From SIG480 sp045546975 (GTDB lineage: Bacteria; Bacillota; Clostridia; Oscillospirales; JAAYXM01), in contig JAZQDV010000010.1 of the NCBI GenBank assembly GCA_045546975.1, forward strand, positions 406,559 to 470,558: 64,000 nucleotides of DNA, given 5' to 3'. Each line of letters opens with the position of its first letter. Positions within the stretch are counted from its first letter, which is position 1. Made by a program: the position numbers and the translations under genes. The notes beneath the pieces were generated by a model. It was not told the origin of the DNA and did not search any database. It saw nothing but the letters and a program-made list of their open reading frames with translations. Below, piece after piece: positions 1 through 8,448 of this stretch.

Positions 1-83
1 CCAAGACAGACGCCGAGAATAAGACCTATGATAATTCTTGCTATAAGTGGTATTTTTGTATATAACCCAAAAATGTTTTTCAT
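1..83 (-). CDS. Dicarboxylate/serine-type cation symporter, 5' end only
   Basis: Only the first 27 codons are inside the window; the gene runs off the left edge. The ATG is at 83 on minus, with a purine-rich GAAGAG stretch upstream. The N-terminus starts MKNIFGLYTKIPLIARIIIG and continues into a hydrophobic first helix. This resembles the start of DAACS-family Na+- or H+-coupled symporters (SstT/GltP/DctA type), where a short LYxKxPL segment precedes helix 1. Family knowledge predicts an inner-membrane amino acid or C4-dicarboxylate importer, but the substrate cannot be read from this fragment. It lies downstream of the tRNA-Gln terminator on the same strand. Confidence 0.5.
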   Translation of the reverse strand, partial: MKNIFGLYTKIPLIARIIIGLILGVCL

Positions 84-126
84 TTTTCACTCTTCTTTGC
101 GTAATATTTGAAGCTTGTGAAAAATA

Positions 127-158
127 AAAAATCCGTACACAAGAGTGTACGGATTTTT
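127..158 (-). terminator. Rho-independent terminator of tRNA-Gln
   Basis: A perfect 10-bp stem (ATCCGTACAC at 131-140 with GTGTACGGAT at 145-154), loop AAGA, flanked by A4 and T6 runs that also pair. On the minus strand it follows the CCA end of the tRNA directly and continues into a T-rich tract. The A/T flanks make it potentially bidirectional. Confidence 0.85.
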
Positions 159-232
159 TGGCTGCCGGACTAGGATTTGAACCCAGACAAACAGAGTCAG
201 AGTCTGTCGTGCTACCCTTACACAATCCGGCA
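159..232 (-). tRNA. tRNA-Gln (anticodon CUG)
   Basis: Full cloverleaf on minus. The acceptor stem TGCCGGA/TCCGGCA is perfect, the D stem is GTGT/GCAC, and the anticodon stem is ACAGA/TCTGT with loop CTCTGAC, giving anticodon CUG (reads CAG, glutamine). The T arm is CTGGG-TTCAAAT-CCTAG. The discriminator base is G and CCA is genomically encoded (159-161). The gene is a single-tRNA transcription unit with its own promoter (245-273) and terminator (127-158). Confidence 0.96.
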
Positions 233-244
233 ACGAACTCTTGT

Positions 245-273
245 ATTATAAAGGAACGAATTGGAAAAGTCAA
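245..273 (-). promoter_or_regulatory. Sigma-A-type promoter for tRNA-Gln
   Basis: On minus: -35 TTGACT (268-273), 17-nt spacer, -10 TATAAT (245-250). The predicted start point is about six bases upstream of the mature tRNA 5' end at 232, as expected for a monocistronic tRNA. Confidence 0.8.
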
Positions 274-293
274 GAGATTTTTCAAAAACTTTC

Positions 294-323
294 AAATTAA
301 TTTTAACCAAATAAAATTAATTT
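294..323 (-). terminator. AT-only hairpin at the end of the amylase gene
   Basis: A 12-bp inverted repeat made only of A and T (294-305 with 312-323) overlaps the stop codon of the GH13 gene. With no GC in the stem and no clear T run it would be a weak terminator; I mark it because it is the only candidate end of the 13.6 kb minus-strand cluster. Confidence 0.3.
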
Positions 324-2181
324 ATTCGTTATCCTTTTTTATAATACAACAAGAGAACGGCGCAAGGAACAATTTACCGAAGGATATCTTTACCCCACCG
401 TTTTGAAGCATACACCTTGCTTCATTCGGCAAAGCAAAAATTTTAGCTTTTTCTCCACGGTTTACAAATGCAATTACATTGCCCATTGAAACACAAACAA
501 CATTATTCTTTGCATAAATTACATCAAAGTCGCATTCGTGTAGCGCGAACTCTTCGCACTTTATTTTTCCGAGACCCTTATAGAAGTCCAGAATTTCCCG
601 GTCAATATTATCCCAAGTGAAAAAACGCCTGTTAAACGGATCTTCAAAACCTTCCATTCCAATCTCGTCTCCATAGTATATACACGGAGAGCCCGGAAAC
701 ATATATTGCAAGACTGCCGCCTGAAAAAGCCTTGTTTTTCCGAGCGACTTTTCAGATGCTGAAAGCCACCTTTCTGCACGTTCCTCTTTGGAAGTATGGT
801 GCATACCTCCAACGGAAAGCTCGTTTAGTACCCTTACTGTATCATGAGTTCCTATGATATTCATAAGGCAACGTTTTGACTGCAAAGGATAGTTTTCGCA
901 AAGAGCAAGAAGTATGTTCTTAAAGTCCTTTTCAGAAATCCTGTAACAAAGAAAGTCCAAAATTGCATTTTTGAGAGGATAATTCATAACTCCGTCAAGA
1001 ACGCCATCTGTAAAGTATTTTTTACTTACACTGTACGCCTTCTTTGTTGATGCATCCTCCCAAACCTCGCCTATCACGAGACTTTCAGGGTATTCTTCTC
1101 TTGAGCGTTTTTTCAATTCTTCAATGAAAACATCAGGAAGCTCATCGGCAACGTCAAGTCGCCATCCCGAGATGCCCGCTTTCATCCACCTTGAAATAAC
1201 ACTGTTTTTTCCACGGATAATATAGTCGCGATAATCTTCATTCAACTCATCCACCTGAGGCAGAGTATCAATTCCCCACCACGACGGATAGCTGCCGTCA
1301 GGTTTTATATCAAACCAAGACCTATACGGAGACTTTTCATCTCTGTATGCACCGACTTCCTCGCCATATCTGCCCTCACGGTTAAAATATATACTGTCAG
1401 AGCCCGTGTGACTGAAAACACCGTCAAGTATAACCTTCATACCACGCTCTTTCGCTTTTTTGCAAAGCTTTTTAAGTGTTTTTTCATTTCCGAAGTGTGC
1501 ATCTATCTTTGTATAATCCGCCGTGTTGTACTTATGATTTGACCACGCCTCAAAAACAGGACTTAGGTATATTGTTTTCACGCCAAGTTCTTCGAGGTAC
1601 GGTAGTTTTTCGCATATTCCGTCTAAATTGCCGCCGTAGATGTCGCGATTTTCAACAACACCGTTATTGGGCTTATACATAGGTGTATCCGATATATTTT
1701 CGTGTACGTAAAAATAATCGTCCCTTGTAATCGGATTAGAAGTTGTCGACCTCATAAATCTGTCTACGAAAATATGATACGTGACACCACGCGAAAACCA
1801 ATCCGGCGTTTTATAATCCTTTGAATACACCGTAAGCTGATATGCCGCTACACAATTTTTGTCTCTTGTCTCACCGTATTTTCCCCAATAACCTATATTT
1901 CCGCAAACATCCCTGAATTCAAAAAAGTACCAGAATATTCCCGATTTACAGGAAACAGAAAGAGAAACAGAATACTTATCATAATCGAGTTCCCTGCTCT
2001 CCCAGAGCATAGGATATTTACTTTCACTTTGCTCATATTCCGAAAAAACCACGAGATTTACTTCAAGTATTTCAGAGCGCAAAGCGTAGGCGGAGAGCAT
2101 TATACTCTCTCCGCCTGCAATTGCACCAAACGGTGTTTTGTACTTTTCACATTTCGAATCAAAACGAAAAAGTTTATTCAT
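322..2181 (-). CDS. Intracellular GH13 alpha-amylase/neopullulanase-like hydrolase
   Basis: A 619-residue GH13-clan alpha-glucanase that likely trims glycogen or maltodextrins. There is no signal peptide, so it should be cytoplasmic. An N-terminal beta-rich domain (about residues 1-125) precedes the (beta/alpha)8 barrel, entered at GVTYHIFVDRF. The four GH13 signatures are present: DGVFSHTG, GWRLDVADE with the nucleophile Asp, GEVWED with the acid/base Glu, and IGTHDT with the transition-state Asp. A C-terminal beta domain follows. It is the last gene of the glg cluster, 12 bp after glgP, matching a role in glycogen breakdown alongside phosphorylase. Exact specificity (amylase, cyclomaltodextrinase or pullulanase-like) cannot be assigned from sequence. 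Confidence 0.88.
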   Translation of the reverse strand: MNKLFRFDSKCEKYKTPFGAIAGGESIMLSAYALRSEILEVNLVVFSEYEQSESKYPMLWESRELDYDKYSVSLSVSCKSGIFWYFFEFRDVCGNIGYWGKYGETRDKNCVAAYQLTVYSKDYKTPDWFSRGVTYHIFVDRFMRSTTSNPITRDDYFYVHENISDTPMYKPNNGVVENRDIYGGNLDGICEKLPYLEELGVKTIYLSPVFEAWSNHKYNTADYTKIDAHFGNEKTLKKLCKKAKERGMKVILDGVFSHTGSDSIYFNREGRYGEEVGAYRDEKSPYRSWFDIKPDGSYPSWWGIDTLPQVDELNEDYRDYIIRGKNSVISRWMKAGISGWRLDVADELPDVFIEELKKRSREEYPESLVIGEVWEDASTKKAYSVSKKYFTDGVLDGVMNYPLKNAILDFLCYRISEKDFKNILLALCENYPLQSKRCLMNIIGTHDTVRVLNELSVGGMHHTSKEERAERWLSASEKSLGKTRLFQAAVLQYMFPGSPCIYYGDEIGMEGFEDPFNRRFFTWDNIDREILDFYKGLGKIKCEEFALHECDFDVIYAKNNVVCVSMGNVIAFVNRGEKAKIFALPNEARCMLQNGGVKISFGKLFLAPFSCCIIKKDNE

Positions 2182-2193
2182 ATCTATATCCTG

Positions 2194-4617
2194 CTAGTCT
2201 GTCACTTTTTTGATATGCCAGATATTATCAGCATACTCTCCGATACTTCTGTCTGCCGCAAAACGACCCGCATGCGCAATGTTGATAAGAGATTTTCTGT
2301 TGAATAGTTCTTTGTCTGCATACTCACGATAAATCTTATCGTGAGCACGGCAATACGAATCAAAATCCGCAAGGAGCATATACTGGTCGCGGAAAAGGAG
2401 CGAATTTACAATTTCAGGATATGAGTGTCTTAACACACCTACACCTATTCCGTCGCGGATATGGTCAAGTACGCGCTTGAGCGAAGCGTTATTCTGATAA
2501 TACTCAATCGGTGAATACGTTCCCTTGGCGACAATTTCGTCAACCTCGTGTGAGCGTAGACCAAAGATGTATATATTCTCCTCTCCTACCGACTCACAGA
2601 TTTCGACGTTTGCACCGTCAAGCGTACCTATCGTAAGTGCACCGTTTAACATAAACTTCATATTACCGGTTCCGGAAGCTTCTTTTCCCGCAATGGAAAT
2701 CTGCTCTGAGATTTCTGCCGCCGGAATCATAACCTCTGCCTTTGTAACATTATAGTCCTCAACAAAAACAACCTTGAGTTTGCTTGAAACTACCGGATTT
2801 GAGTTTATCTCAGACGCCACAGAGTTTATAAGTCGTATGATATTCTTTGCCATAGCATAGCCCGCTGCCGACTTTGCACCAAAGAAATATGTTTTAGGAG
2901 TAAAGTCTATATTGGGATTATCAAGCAACATATGGTATTCATAAAGAATATGCAAAACATTAAGAAGCTGACGCTTGTATTCATGTAAGCGCTTTGACTG
3001 AACGTCAAATATCGAGTTCGGGTCAATATTGAATTCAGGTCCAAGGAACTTCACAAAACGCTTTTTGTTATTAAGCTTTATTTCCGAAAGCTTTTCGAGT
3101 ACAGTTTTATCGTCACTGTATTTCAATAGATTTTCAAGAGTTTTTGCATCGTTATAAAAGCAGTCGCCGATAAGCTCTTTTAAGAGACTTGTAAGCTCGG
3201 GGTTTGCCTGACAAAGCCAACGCCTGTGAGCAATACCGTTTGTTACGTTGGTAAACTTTCCCGGGAACATATAATTATAATCAGAAAAGACATTTTCCTT
3301 GAGGATATTACTGTGAAGCGCAGAAACTCCGTTTACGGAATAGCATGTTGCGATGCAGAGGTTTGCCATTCGTATTTCATCGTTTGCGATTATTGCAAGT
3401 CTTCCTATCTTTTCCCTGTCCTCAGGAAACGCATTCCAGAGATCGTCACAGAACCTTCTGTTAATCTCTTCAACAATCATATAAATTCTCGGCAAAAGCT
3501 GCTTGAACATTGATATCGTCCAGCGTTCCAACGCCTCTGCCATAATTGTATGATTCGTATATGCCATACAGTTTGATACAATTTTCCATGCATCGTCCCA
3601 GCCATATTCTTCCTCATCAATGAGTATTCGCATAAGCTCGGGAATTGCAAGAGTCGGGTGCGTATCATTTATATGGATTATCGCCTTATCTGCAAAATTG
3701 CGCATTGTTCCATACTGTGCCTTATGCTTTTTAACAATGCTTGAAATCGTCGCAGAAACGAAGAAATACTGCTGCTTTAAGCGAAGAGATTTTCCCTCTG
3801 TGTGATTGTCCTCGGGATAAAGGATCTTTGAAATAACCTCGCTCATTGCCTTTTGTTCCATCGACTTTGCATATTCGCCCTTTGAGAAGAGCTGCATGTC
3901 AATAGTCTTTGTCGACTTTGCACTCCAAAGCCGCAAAGTATTTATTGTGTCTCCGGGATACCCCGATATAAGCATGTCATTTGGGACCGCGAGAACTGTA
4001 TAATAGTCGTGATGAGAAAACTTGAGTTCACCGTTTTCCATATATGAATCCACCGTTCCCTCAAAACGAACTTCCTGAGTTTCTTCTATTCTCGGCACAG
4101 TCCAGACACTTCCCGTTTCAAGCCAGTTATCCGGAAGTTCTACTTGCATACCGTCAATAATTTTCTGCCTGAATATTCCGTATTCATACAGAATTGAAAA
4201 TCCCATTCCGGGATATCCGAGCGCTGCAAGAGAATCCATATAGCACGCAGCAAGACGGCCAAGTCCTCCGTTGCCAAGACCCGCATCATTTTCTACAGAA
4301 AGGATATCTTCAAAAGAGATATTGAGCTTTTTGAGAGTATTGGAGAAAACCTCAGAAAGTCCAAGATTGTTAATATTGTTATGAAGAGATTTTCCAATAA
4401 GAAACTCCATAGAAAGATAATAAACCTGTTTGAGCTCCTTTTTCTGAATCTGCTCACGAGTCTTTGTGCGATTTTTCATCATAATATCGCGTACGACGAA
4501 AGAGCACGCAGCATAAATCTGCTCATTGGTTGCCTCATCAATTTTCTTACCAAAATGTCTTGAGAGCTTTTCCTCGAGCAGGAATTTTAAGTTTTTTTCA
4601 TCCATTTGTATTGCCAT
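2194..4617 (-). CDS. glgP: Glycogen/maltodextrin phosphorylase
   Basis: An 807-residue GT35 enzyme, usual length for the family. It releases glucose-1-phosphate from alpha-1,4-glucan ends using phosphate and pyridoxal phosphate. Visible hallmarks are the N-terminal YYLSMEFLIGKSL segment, the NGGLGRLAACYMDSLA motif, and the PLP-lysine region EASGTGNMKFMLNGALTIGT followed by LDGANVE. The ATG at 4617 has GAGGT upstream. It sits between glgA and the GH13 gene in a same-strand run with a 30-bp gap to glgA. Regulation is likely shared with the cluster; no separate promoter was seen. Confidence 0.97.
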   Translation of the reverse strand: MAIQMDEKNLKFLLEEKLSRHFGKKIDEATNEQIYAACSFVVRDIMMKNRTKTREQIQKKELKQVYYLSMEFLIGKSLHNNINNLGLSEVFSNTLKKLNISFEDILSVENDAGLGNGGLGRLAACYMDSLAALGYPGMGFSILYEYGIFRQKIIDGMQVELPDNWLETGSVWTVPRIEETQEVRFEGTVDSYMENGELKFSHHDYYTVLAVPNDMLISGYPGDTINTLRLWSAKSTKTIDMQLFSKGEYAKSMEQKAMSEVISKILYPEDNHTEGKSLRLKQQYFFVSATISSIVKKHKAQYGTMRNFADKAIIHINDTHPTLAIPELMRILIDEEEYGWDDAWKIVSNCMAYTNHTIMAEALERWTISMFKQLLPRIYMIVEEINRRFCDDLWNAFPEDREKIGRLAIIANDEIRMANLCIATCYSVNGVSALHSNILKENVFSDYNYMFPGKFTNVTNGIAHRRWLCQANPELTSLLKELIGDCFYNDAKTLENLLKYSDDKTVLEKLSEIKLNNKKRFVKFLGPEFNIDPNSIFDVQSKRLHEYKRQLLNVLHILYEYHMLLDNPNIDFTPKTYFFGAKSAAGYAMAKNIIRLINSVASEINSNPVVSSKLKVVFVEDYNVTKAEVMIPAAEISEQISIAGKEASGTGNMKFMLNGALTIGTLDGANVEICESVGEENIYIFGLRSHEVDEIVAKGTYSPIEYYQNNASLKRVLDHIRDGIGVGVLRHSYPEIVNSLLFRDQYMLLADFDSYCRAHDKIYREYADKELFNRKSLINIAHAGRFAADRSIGEYADNIWHIKKVTD

Positions 4618-4647
4618 TGAATATTTACCTCATAATTTCCAGATTAA

Positions 4648-6093
4648 TTACCTTCCGAGAAGCTCATCATACATCTTGCGATACTTACGAGCAGAGTTTT
4701 TCCACGAAAAGTCAGTATTCATACCGTTTTCGACGATACTGTTCCATGTTCTTTTTTTGCTGTAAAGCGAACAAGCTTCACGGATTGCCGAAAGCATATC
4801 CTTGGCATTATAGTCAGAGAACAGGAATCCATTACCTTCTCCGGTGTTTTTGTTATATGGTTTTATCGAATCACGAAGCCCTCCCGTCTCACGCACTATC
4901 GGGATTGTACCGTATCGAAGCGCTATCATCTGCGCAAGTCCGCAGGGCTCTGCCTTCGACGGCATAAGGAACATATCCGATCCACCGTAAACCTTCTGTG
5001 CAAGATCTGAATTAAATGCAATATTGACAGAAAGCTTGAATGGGTACTGCCATTGCTTATCTCTTAAGAACTGCTCATATTTCCAGTCACCTGTCCCGAC
5101 AATAACAAGCTCAACATCGTCAGAAAGAAGCTCGTCTATAACTTCAGAAACAAGATCAAGTCCCTTGTGAGAAACAAGACGTGTAACCATACCTATTACA
5201 GGAATGTCCGGATTCTGTGGCAAGTTTACAAGTGCTTGAAGTTCAGCCTTGTTTTTAGCCTTTCCGCTCATATCGTCACGCGAGAACTTTGAAAAAAGAC
5301 GCTTATCACGTGCAGGGTCATAGAGTTTCTGGTCAATACCGTTTATAATTCCTGAAACCTTGCCTGCCTCCTGACGAAGGATGCCATCAAGTCCGTGAGC
5401 AAATTCAGGTGTTTTAATTTCCTCAGCATACGTACTGCTTACTGTTGTAACCTTATCCGAGCAAATTATTGCTGCTTTCATAAGGTTTACTGCGCCATTA
5501 TATTCAAGGAAACCGTTTTCAAACTCTCCAAACGGAAGGCCCAAAACATTCTCGACTATCTGTCTGTCAAAGATGCCCTGGTATTCTATATTATGAATTG
5601 TAAAAACAGTTTTGATACCCTTGAATCCTTCGCAGTCACAATACAGGAGCTTATAGTAAATCGGCACTAGTGCTGTCTGCCAATCGTGGCAATGAATAAT
5701 ATCCGGAGAAAACCCTATATGCGGTAATATCTCAAGCGCTGCCCTTGAGAAGAATGCATATCTTTCTGCATCGTCATAGCAACCGTAAAGTGCATTCCCA
5801 CGCTTGAAGTAATATTCGTTATCAATAAAATACCAAGTAACACCCTTTTCTTCGTACTTGAAAATGCCACAGTACTGACTGCGCCACGCAACAGGAACAA
5901 AGATATTTGTGATATAGGTCATTTTATTTCTCATCTCTGCCGAAATACCTTCGTGAAGAGGAACAACGACAGAGAGTTCGTAGTTCTTTCCTGCAATAGC
6001 TCCCGGCAAAGAGCCGACAACATCACCAAGACCGCCTGATTTAATAAACGGAGCCGCTTCTGATGCGACCATTAAAATTTTCTTGCTTTCCAT
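4648..6093 (-). CDS. glgA: Glycogen synthase (ADP-glucose type)
   Basis: A 481-residue GT5 glycogen synthase that transfers glucose from ADP-glucose to the growing alpha-1,4 chain. The N-terminal ADP-glucose-binding motif KSGGLGDV is at residues 18-25; a C-terminal GT-B domain carries VTRLVSHKGLDL and the nucleotide-binding segment MPSKAEPCGLAQMIALRYG. Length is typical of bacterial GlgA. AGGAG precedes the ATG. Placed 12 bp downstream of glgD, it receives its substrate from the glgC/glgD products, which supports ADP-glucose rather than UDP-glucose use. Confidence 0.97.
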   Translation of the reverse strand: MESKKILMVASEAAPFIKSGGLGDVVGSLPGAIAGKNYELSVVVPLHEGISAEMRNKMTYITNIFVPVAWRSQYCGIFKYEEKGVTWYFIDNEYYFKRGNALYGCYDDAERYAFFSRAALEILPHIGFSPDIIHCHDWQTALVPIYYKLLYCDCEGFKGIKTVFTIHNIEYQGIFDRQIVENVLGLPFGEFENGFLEYNGAVNLMKAAIICSDKVTTVSSTYAEEIKTPEFAHGLDGILRQEAGKVSGIINGIDQKLYDPARDKRLFSKFSRDDMSGKAKNKAELQALVNLPQNPDIPVIGMVTRLVSHKGLDLVSEVIDELLSDDVELVIVGTGDWKYEQFLRDKQWQYPFKLSVNIAFNSDLAQKVYGGSDMFLMPSKAEPCGLAQMIALRYGTIPIVRETGGLRDSIKPYNKNTGEGNGFLFSDYNAKDMLSAIREACSLYSKKRTWNSIVENGMNTDFSWKNSARKYRKMYDELLGR

Positions 6094-6105
6094 ATTAAAA
6101 ACTCC

Positions 6106-7230
6106 TTATATTTTACAGCCAACAGGCAATACGTTCGGGTATGCCTCAGCACCCTTGAGCTCAACGTTGTTTGAGATAGTTGAGTTTCTGTCCGCGATGC
6201 AATATTCAAGACTCGCCCCATCTCCAACAGTAGTTCCCTGGAGAATAATACTGTTTATGATGCGTGCACCACGTCCGATCCTGACCCCACGAGAAAGTAT
6301 TGAATTTTCCACAACGCCGTCAATAATGCAACCGTCTGCAATAACACTGTTTTTAACCGACGAATTCTCACAGAATATAGTAGGAACCTCGTCATGAACA
6401 CGTGTTATAATCTCTCCGCCAACGTTGAAAAGCTCATTTCTTATTCCGGAATCAAGAAGGCCCATACTCGTCTTGAAATACGATTCAACTGAATCAATTT
6501 TCTCCACATATCCGAGGTATTCATGTGCGTAAATATCAAGTGAATCAGCCATCCCCTGTATTATATCGCGCTCAAAATCAAATTTATTGTGCGCAACGCA
6601 CTGACAAATAAGAAACTCAAGAAGTTCGCGTTCGATCACATATACGCCGAGCAGCATATTGCTATGAAGCTGAATCTCCTGGTTTACGGTTATGTCACAA
6701 ATTCTTCCGGAGGCATCAAAATCAACAAATGTATTGTTTCTGAACTTCTGCTGGTCATAGACATTTGCCTTATACAGAGCCGTCATATAAGCCTGTTTTT
6801 CGATGTGTTTGTTCAGAAGTTCTGTATAATTGATATTTGCAATAATATTTGCATCAGAAAGAATAACATATTTGCAGTCACTGCTTCTTATATATTCAAT
6901 TATTCCCATCAGAACTGCAATTTTGCTGTCGCTATTTGAAACAATATTTTTATTTCCGATAGACGGAGGAAGAATTGAAAGACCACCTTTTTTTCGGTTT
7001 AAGTCCCATTCTTTACCTGTTCCAAGATGGCTCATCAAGGAATAATAGTCACTCTGTGTTACAACACCAACATCTTTGATTCCCGAATTGACCATACCGG
7101 ATAATGTGAAGTCAATCATTCTGTATCTTCCGCCAAACGGAACCGAAGCGACAGTTCTATTCTCTGTCAGTTCGCGCATTGCATCGACTTTTTCATGAGC
7201 GAAGATAATCCCCATTGTGTCTTTAATCAT
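6106..7230 (-). CDS. glgD: GlgD, non-catalytic ADP-glucose pyrophosphorylase subunit
   Basis: A 374-residue GlgC paralogue of the Firmicute GlgD type. The central ASVPFGGRYRMIDFTLSG region is kept, but the nucleotide-binding GGxGxRL loop of GlgC is replaced at the N-terminus by MGIIFAHEKVDAMRELTENR. A C-terminal left-handed beta-helix of hexapeptide-like repeats is visible (NSVIADGCIIDGVVENSIL). In characterised Firmicutes GlgD pairs with GlgC and raises its activity. Its ATG overlaps the glgC stop by 4 bp, indicating translational coupling and balanced subunits. Confidence 0.95.
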   Translation of the reverse strand: MIKDTMGIIFAHEKVDAMRELTENRTVASVPFGGRYRMIDFTLSGMVNSGIKDVGVVTQSDYYSLMSHLGTGKEWDLNRKKGGLSILPPSIGNKNIVSNSDSKIAVLMGIIEYIRSSDCKYVILSDANIIANINYTELLNKHIEKQAYMTALYKANVYDQQKFRNNTFVDFDASGRICDITVNQEIQLHSNMLLGVYVIERELLEFLICQCVAHNKFDFERDIIQGMADSLDIYAHEYLGYVEKIDSVESYFKTSMGLLDSGIRNELFNVGGEIITRVHDEVPTIFCENSSVKNSVIADGCIIDGVVENSILSRGVRIGRGARIINSIILQGTTVGDGASLEYCIADRNSTISNNVELKGAEAYPNVLPVGCKI

Positions 7231-8441
7231 AATGCCACCTCGCCATCTGCAATGTCGTTGTCAATTATCTTTCCGGCCCCTACAACAGCTTTTTCACCTA
7301 CTGTAAGTCCTTCGCCAATAACAGCTATCTCGCGCGTTTTTCCGTCTTCCGGAGCGTTTCCTATACGAGCGCCTGATTTAACAGTTACATTCTCTGCTAT
7401 TATTGAATATTCAACAGTTGCGCCTGCCTCTATAACACTTCCGGGCATTACGATAGAATTATTTATAACTGCACCTTCTCCGATTGTTACATCATAGAAT
7501 ACTATTGAGCGGTAAACATCTCCCGAAGTGTTGCACCCTTCAGAAATCATTGAGTTTTTAATTGTCGCATTCGGTGATACGAACTGAGAGGGCTTTGCAG
7601 GATTTCGCGCGTAGATTCTCCAGTTCTTGTCGTGAAGAACAAGCCCGCTTCCCGGTGTTATCGCATCCATATTAGCTTCCCAAAGACTCTCAATCGTCCC
7701 AACATCTTTCCAGTAGCCTTTATATTCATAAGCAAATAGACGCTTTCCGTCATTTAGCATATTCGGGATAATGTTCTTACCGAAATCATTCGCACTCTCA
7801 GGATCCGCCTCATCGTCAATGAGATACTTTTCCAAAACATCCCAAGTGAATATATAAACACCCATTGATGCCTTTGTGCTCTTCGGATTTTGCGGTTTTT
7901 CTTCAAATTCATAGACTGAATTATCATCGCGAAGATTCATAATACCAAAGCGCGATGCTTCTTCAATCGGAACATCGATAACCGCAATAGTACAATCCGC
8001 ATTGTTCTTCTTGTGTTCGCGAAGCATCCAGTCGTAATTCATCTTATAAACGTGGTCGCCCGACAGGACAAGAACATACTTCGGATCAAATGATTTAATA
8101 AAATTCATATTTTGATAGATTGCATTTGCAGTACCTTTATACCACGCCCCGCTCGTGCTCGTCATATAGGGCGGAAGAATTGCAACCCCGCCGTTTGAGC
8201 GGTCAAGGTCCCACGGCTGTCCGTTACCTATGTAGGTATTCAGCTCAAGTGGCTGGTACTGAGTAAGAACGCCTACCGTGTCAATATTTGAGTTTATACA
8301 GTTAGAGAGCGGAAAATCGATAATTCTGTACTTTCCACCAAAAGGAACTGCAGGTTTTGCGACATTGGCTGTTAAAACGTGAAGTCTACTTCCCTGGCCT
8401 CCCGCCAGAAGCATTGCTATGCAGTCTTTACTTTTCGCCAT
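7227..8441 (-). CDS. glgC: Glucose-1-phosphate adenylyltransferase, catalytic subunit
   Basis: A 404-residue nucleotidyltransferase making ADP-glucose from glucose-1-phosphate and ATP, the committed step of glycogen synthesis. The catalytic loop GGQGSRL is at residues 14-20, followed by AKPAVPFGGKYRIIDFPLSN. The metal-binding LSGDHVYKMNY and the sugar-binding EEKPQNPKST segment follow, and the C-terminus is a beta-helix. A clear ribosome binding site AAGGATGATG precedes the ATG. It overlaps glgD by 4 bp and follows glgB after 7 bp. Confidence 0.97.
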   Translation of the reverse strand: MAKSKDCIAMLLAGGQGSRLHVLTANVAKPAVPFGGKYRIIDFPLSNCINSNIDTVGVLTQYQPLELNTYIGNGQPWDLDRSNGGVAILPPYMTSTSGAWYKGTANAIYQNMNFIKSFDPKYVLVLSGDHVYKMNYDWMLREHKKNNADCTIAVIDVPIEEASRFGIMNLRDDNSVYEFEEKPQNPKSTKASMGVYIFTWDVLEKYLIDDEADPESANDFGKNIIPNMLNDGKRLFAYEYKGYWKDVGTIESLWEANMDAITPGSGLVLHDKNWRIYARNPAKPSQFVSPNATIKNSMISEGCNTSGDVYRSIVFYDVTIGEGAVINNSIVMPGSVIEAGATVEYSIIAENVTVKSGARIGNAPEDGKTREIAVIGEGLTVGEKAVVGAGKIIDNDIADGEVAL

Positions 8442-8448
8442 AAACTCA

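Noticed and set aside
158..406. 82-codon open frame across the tRNA-Gln region
   Set aside because: It reads through the reverse complement of the tRNA and the amylase 3' end; not a gene.
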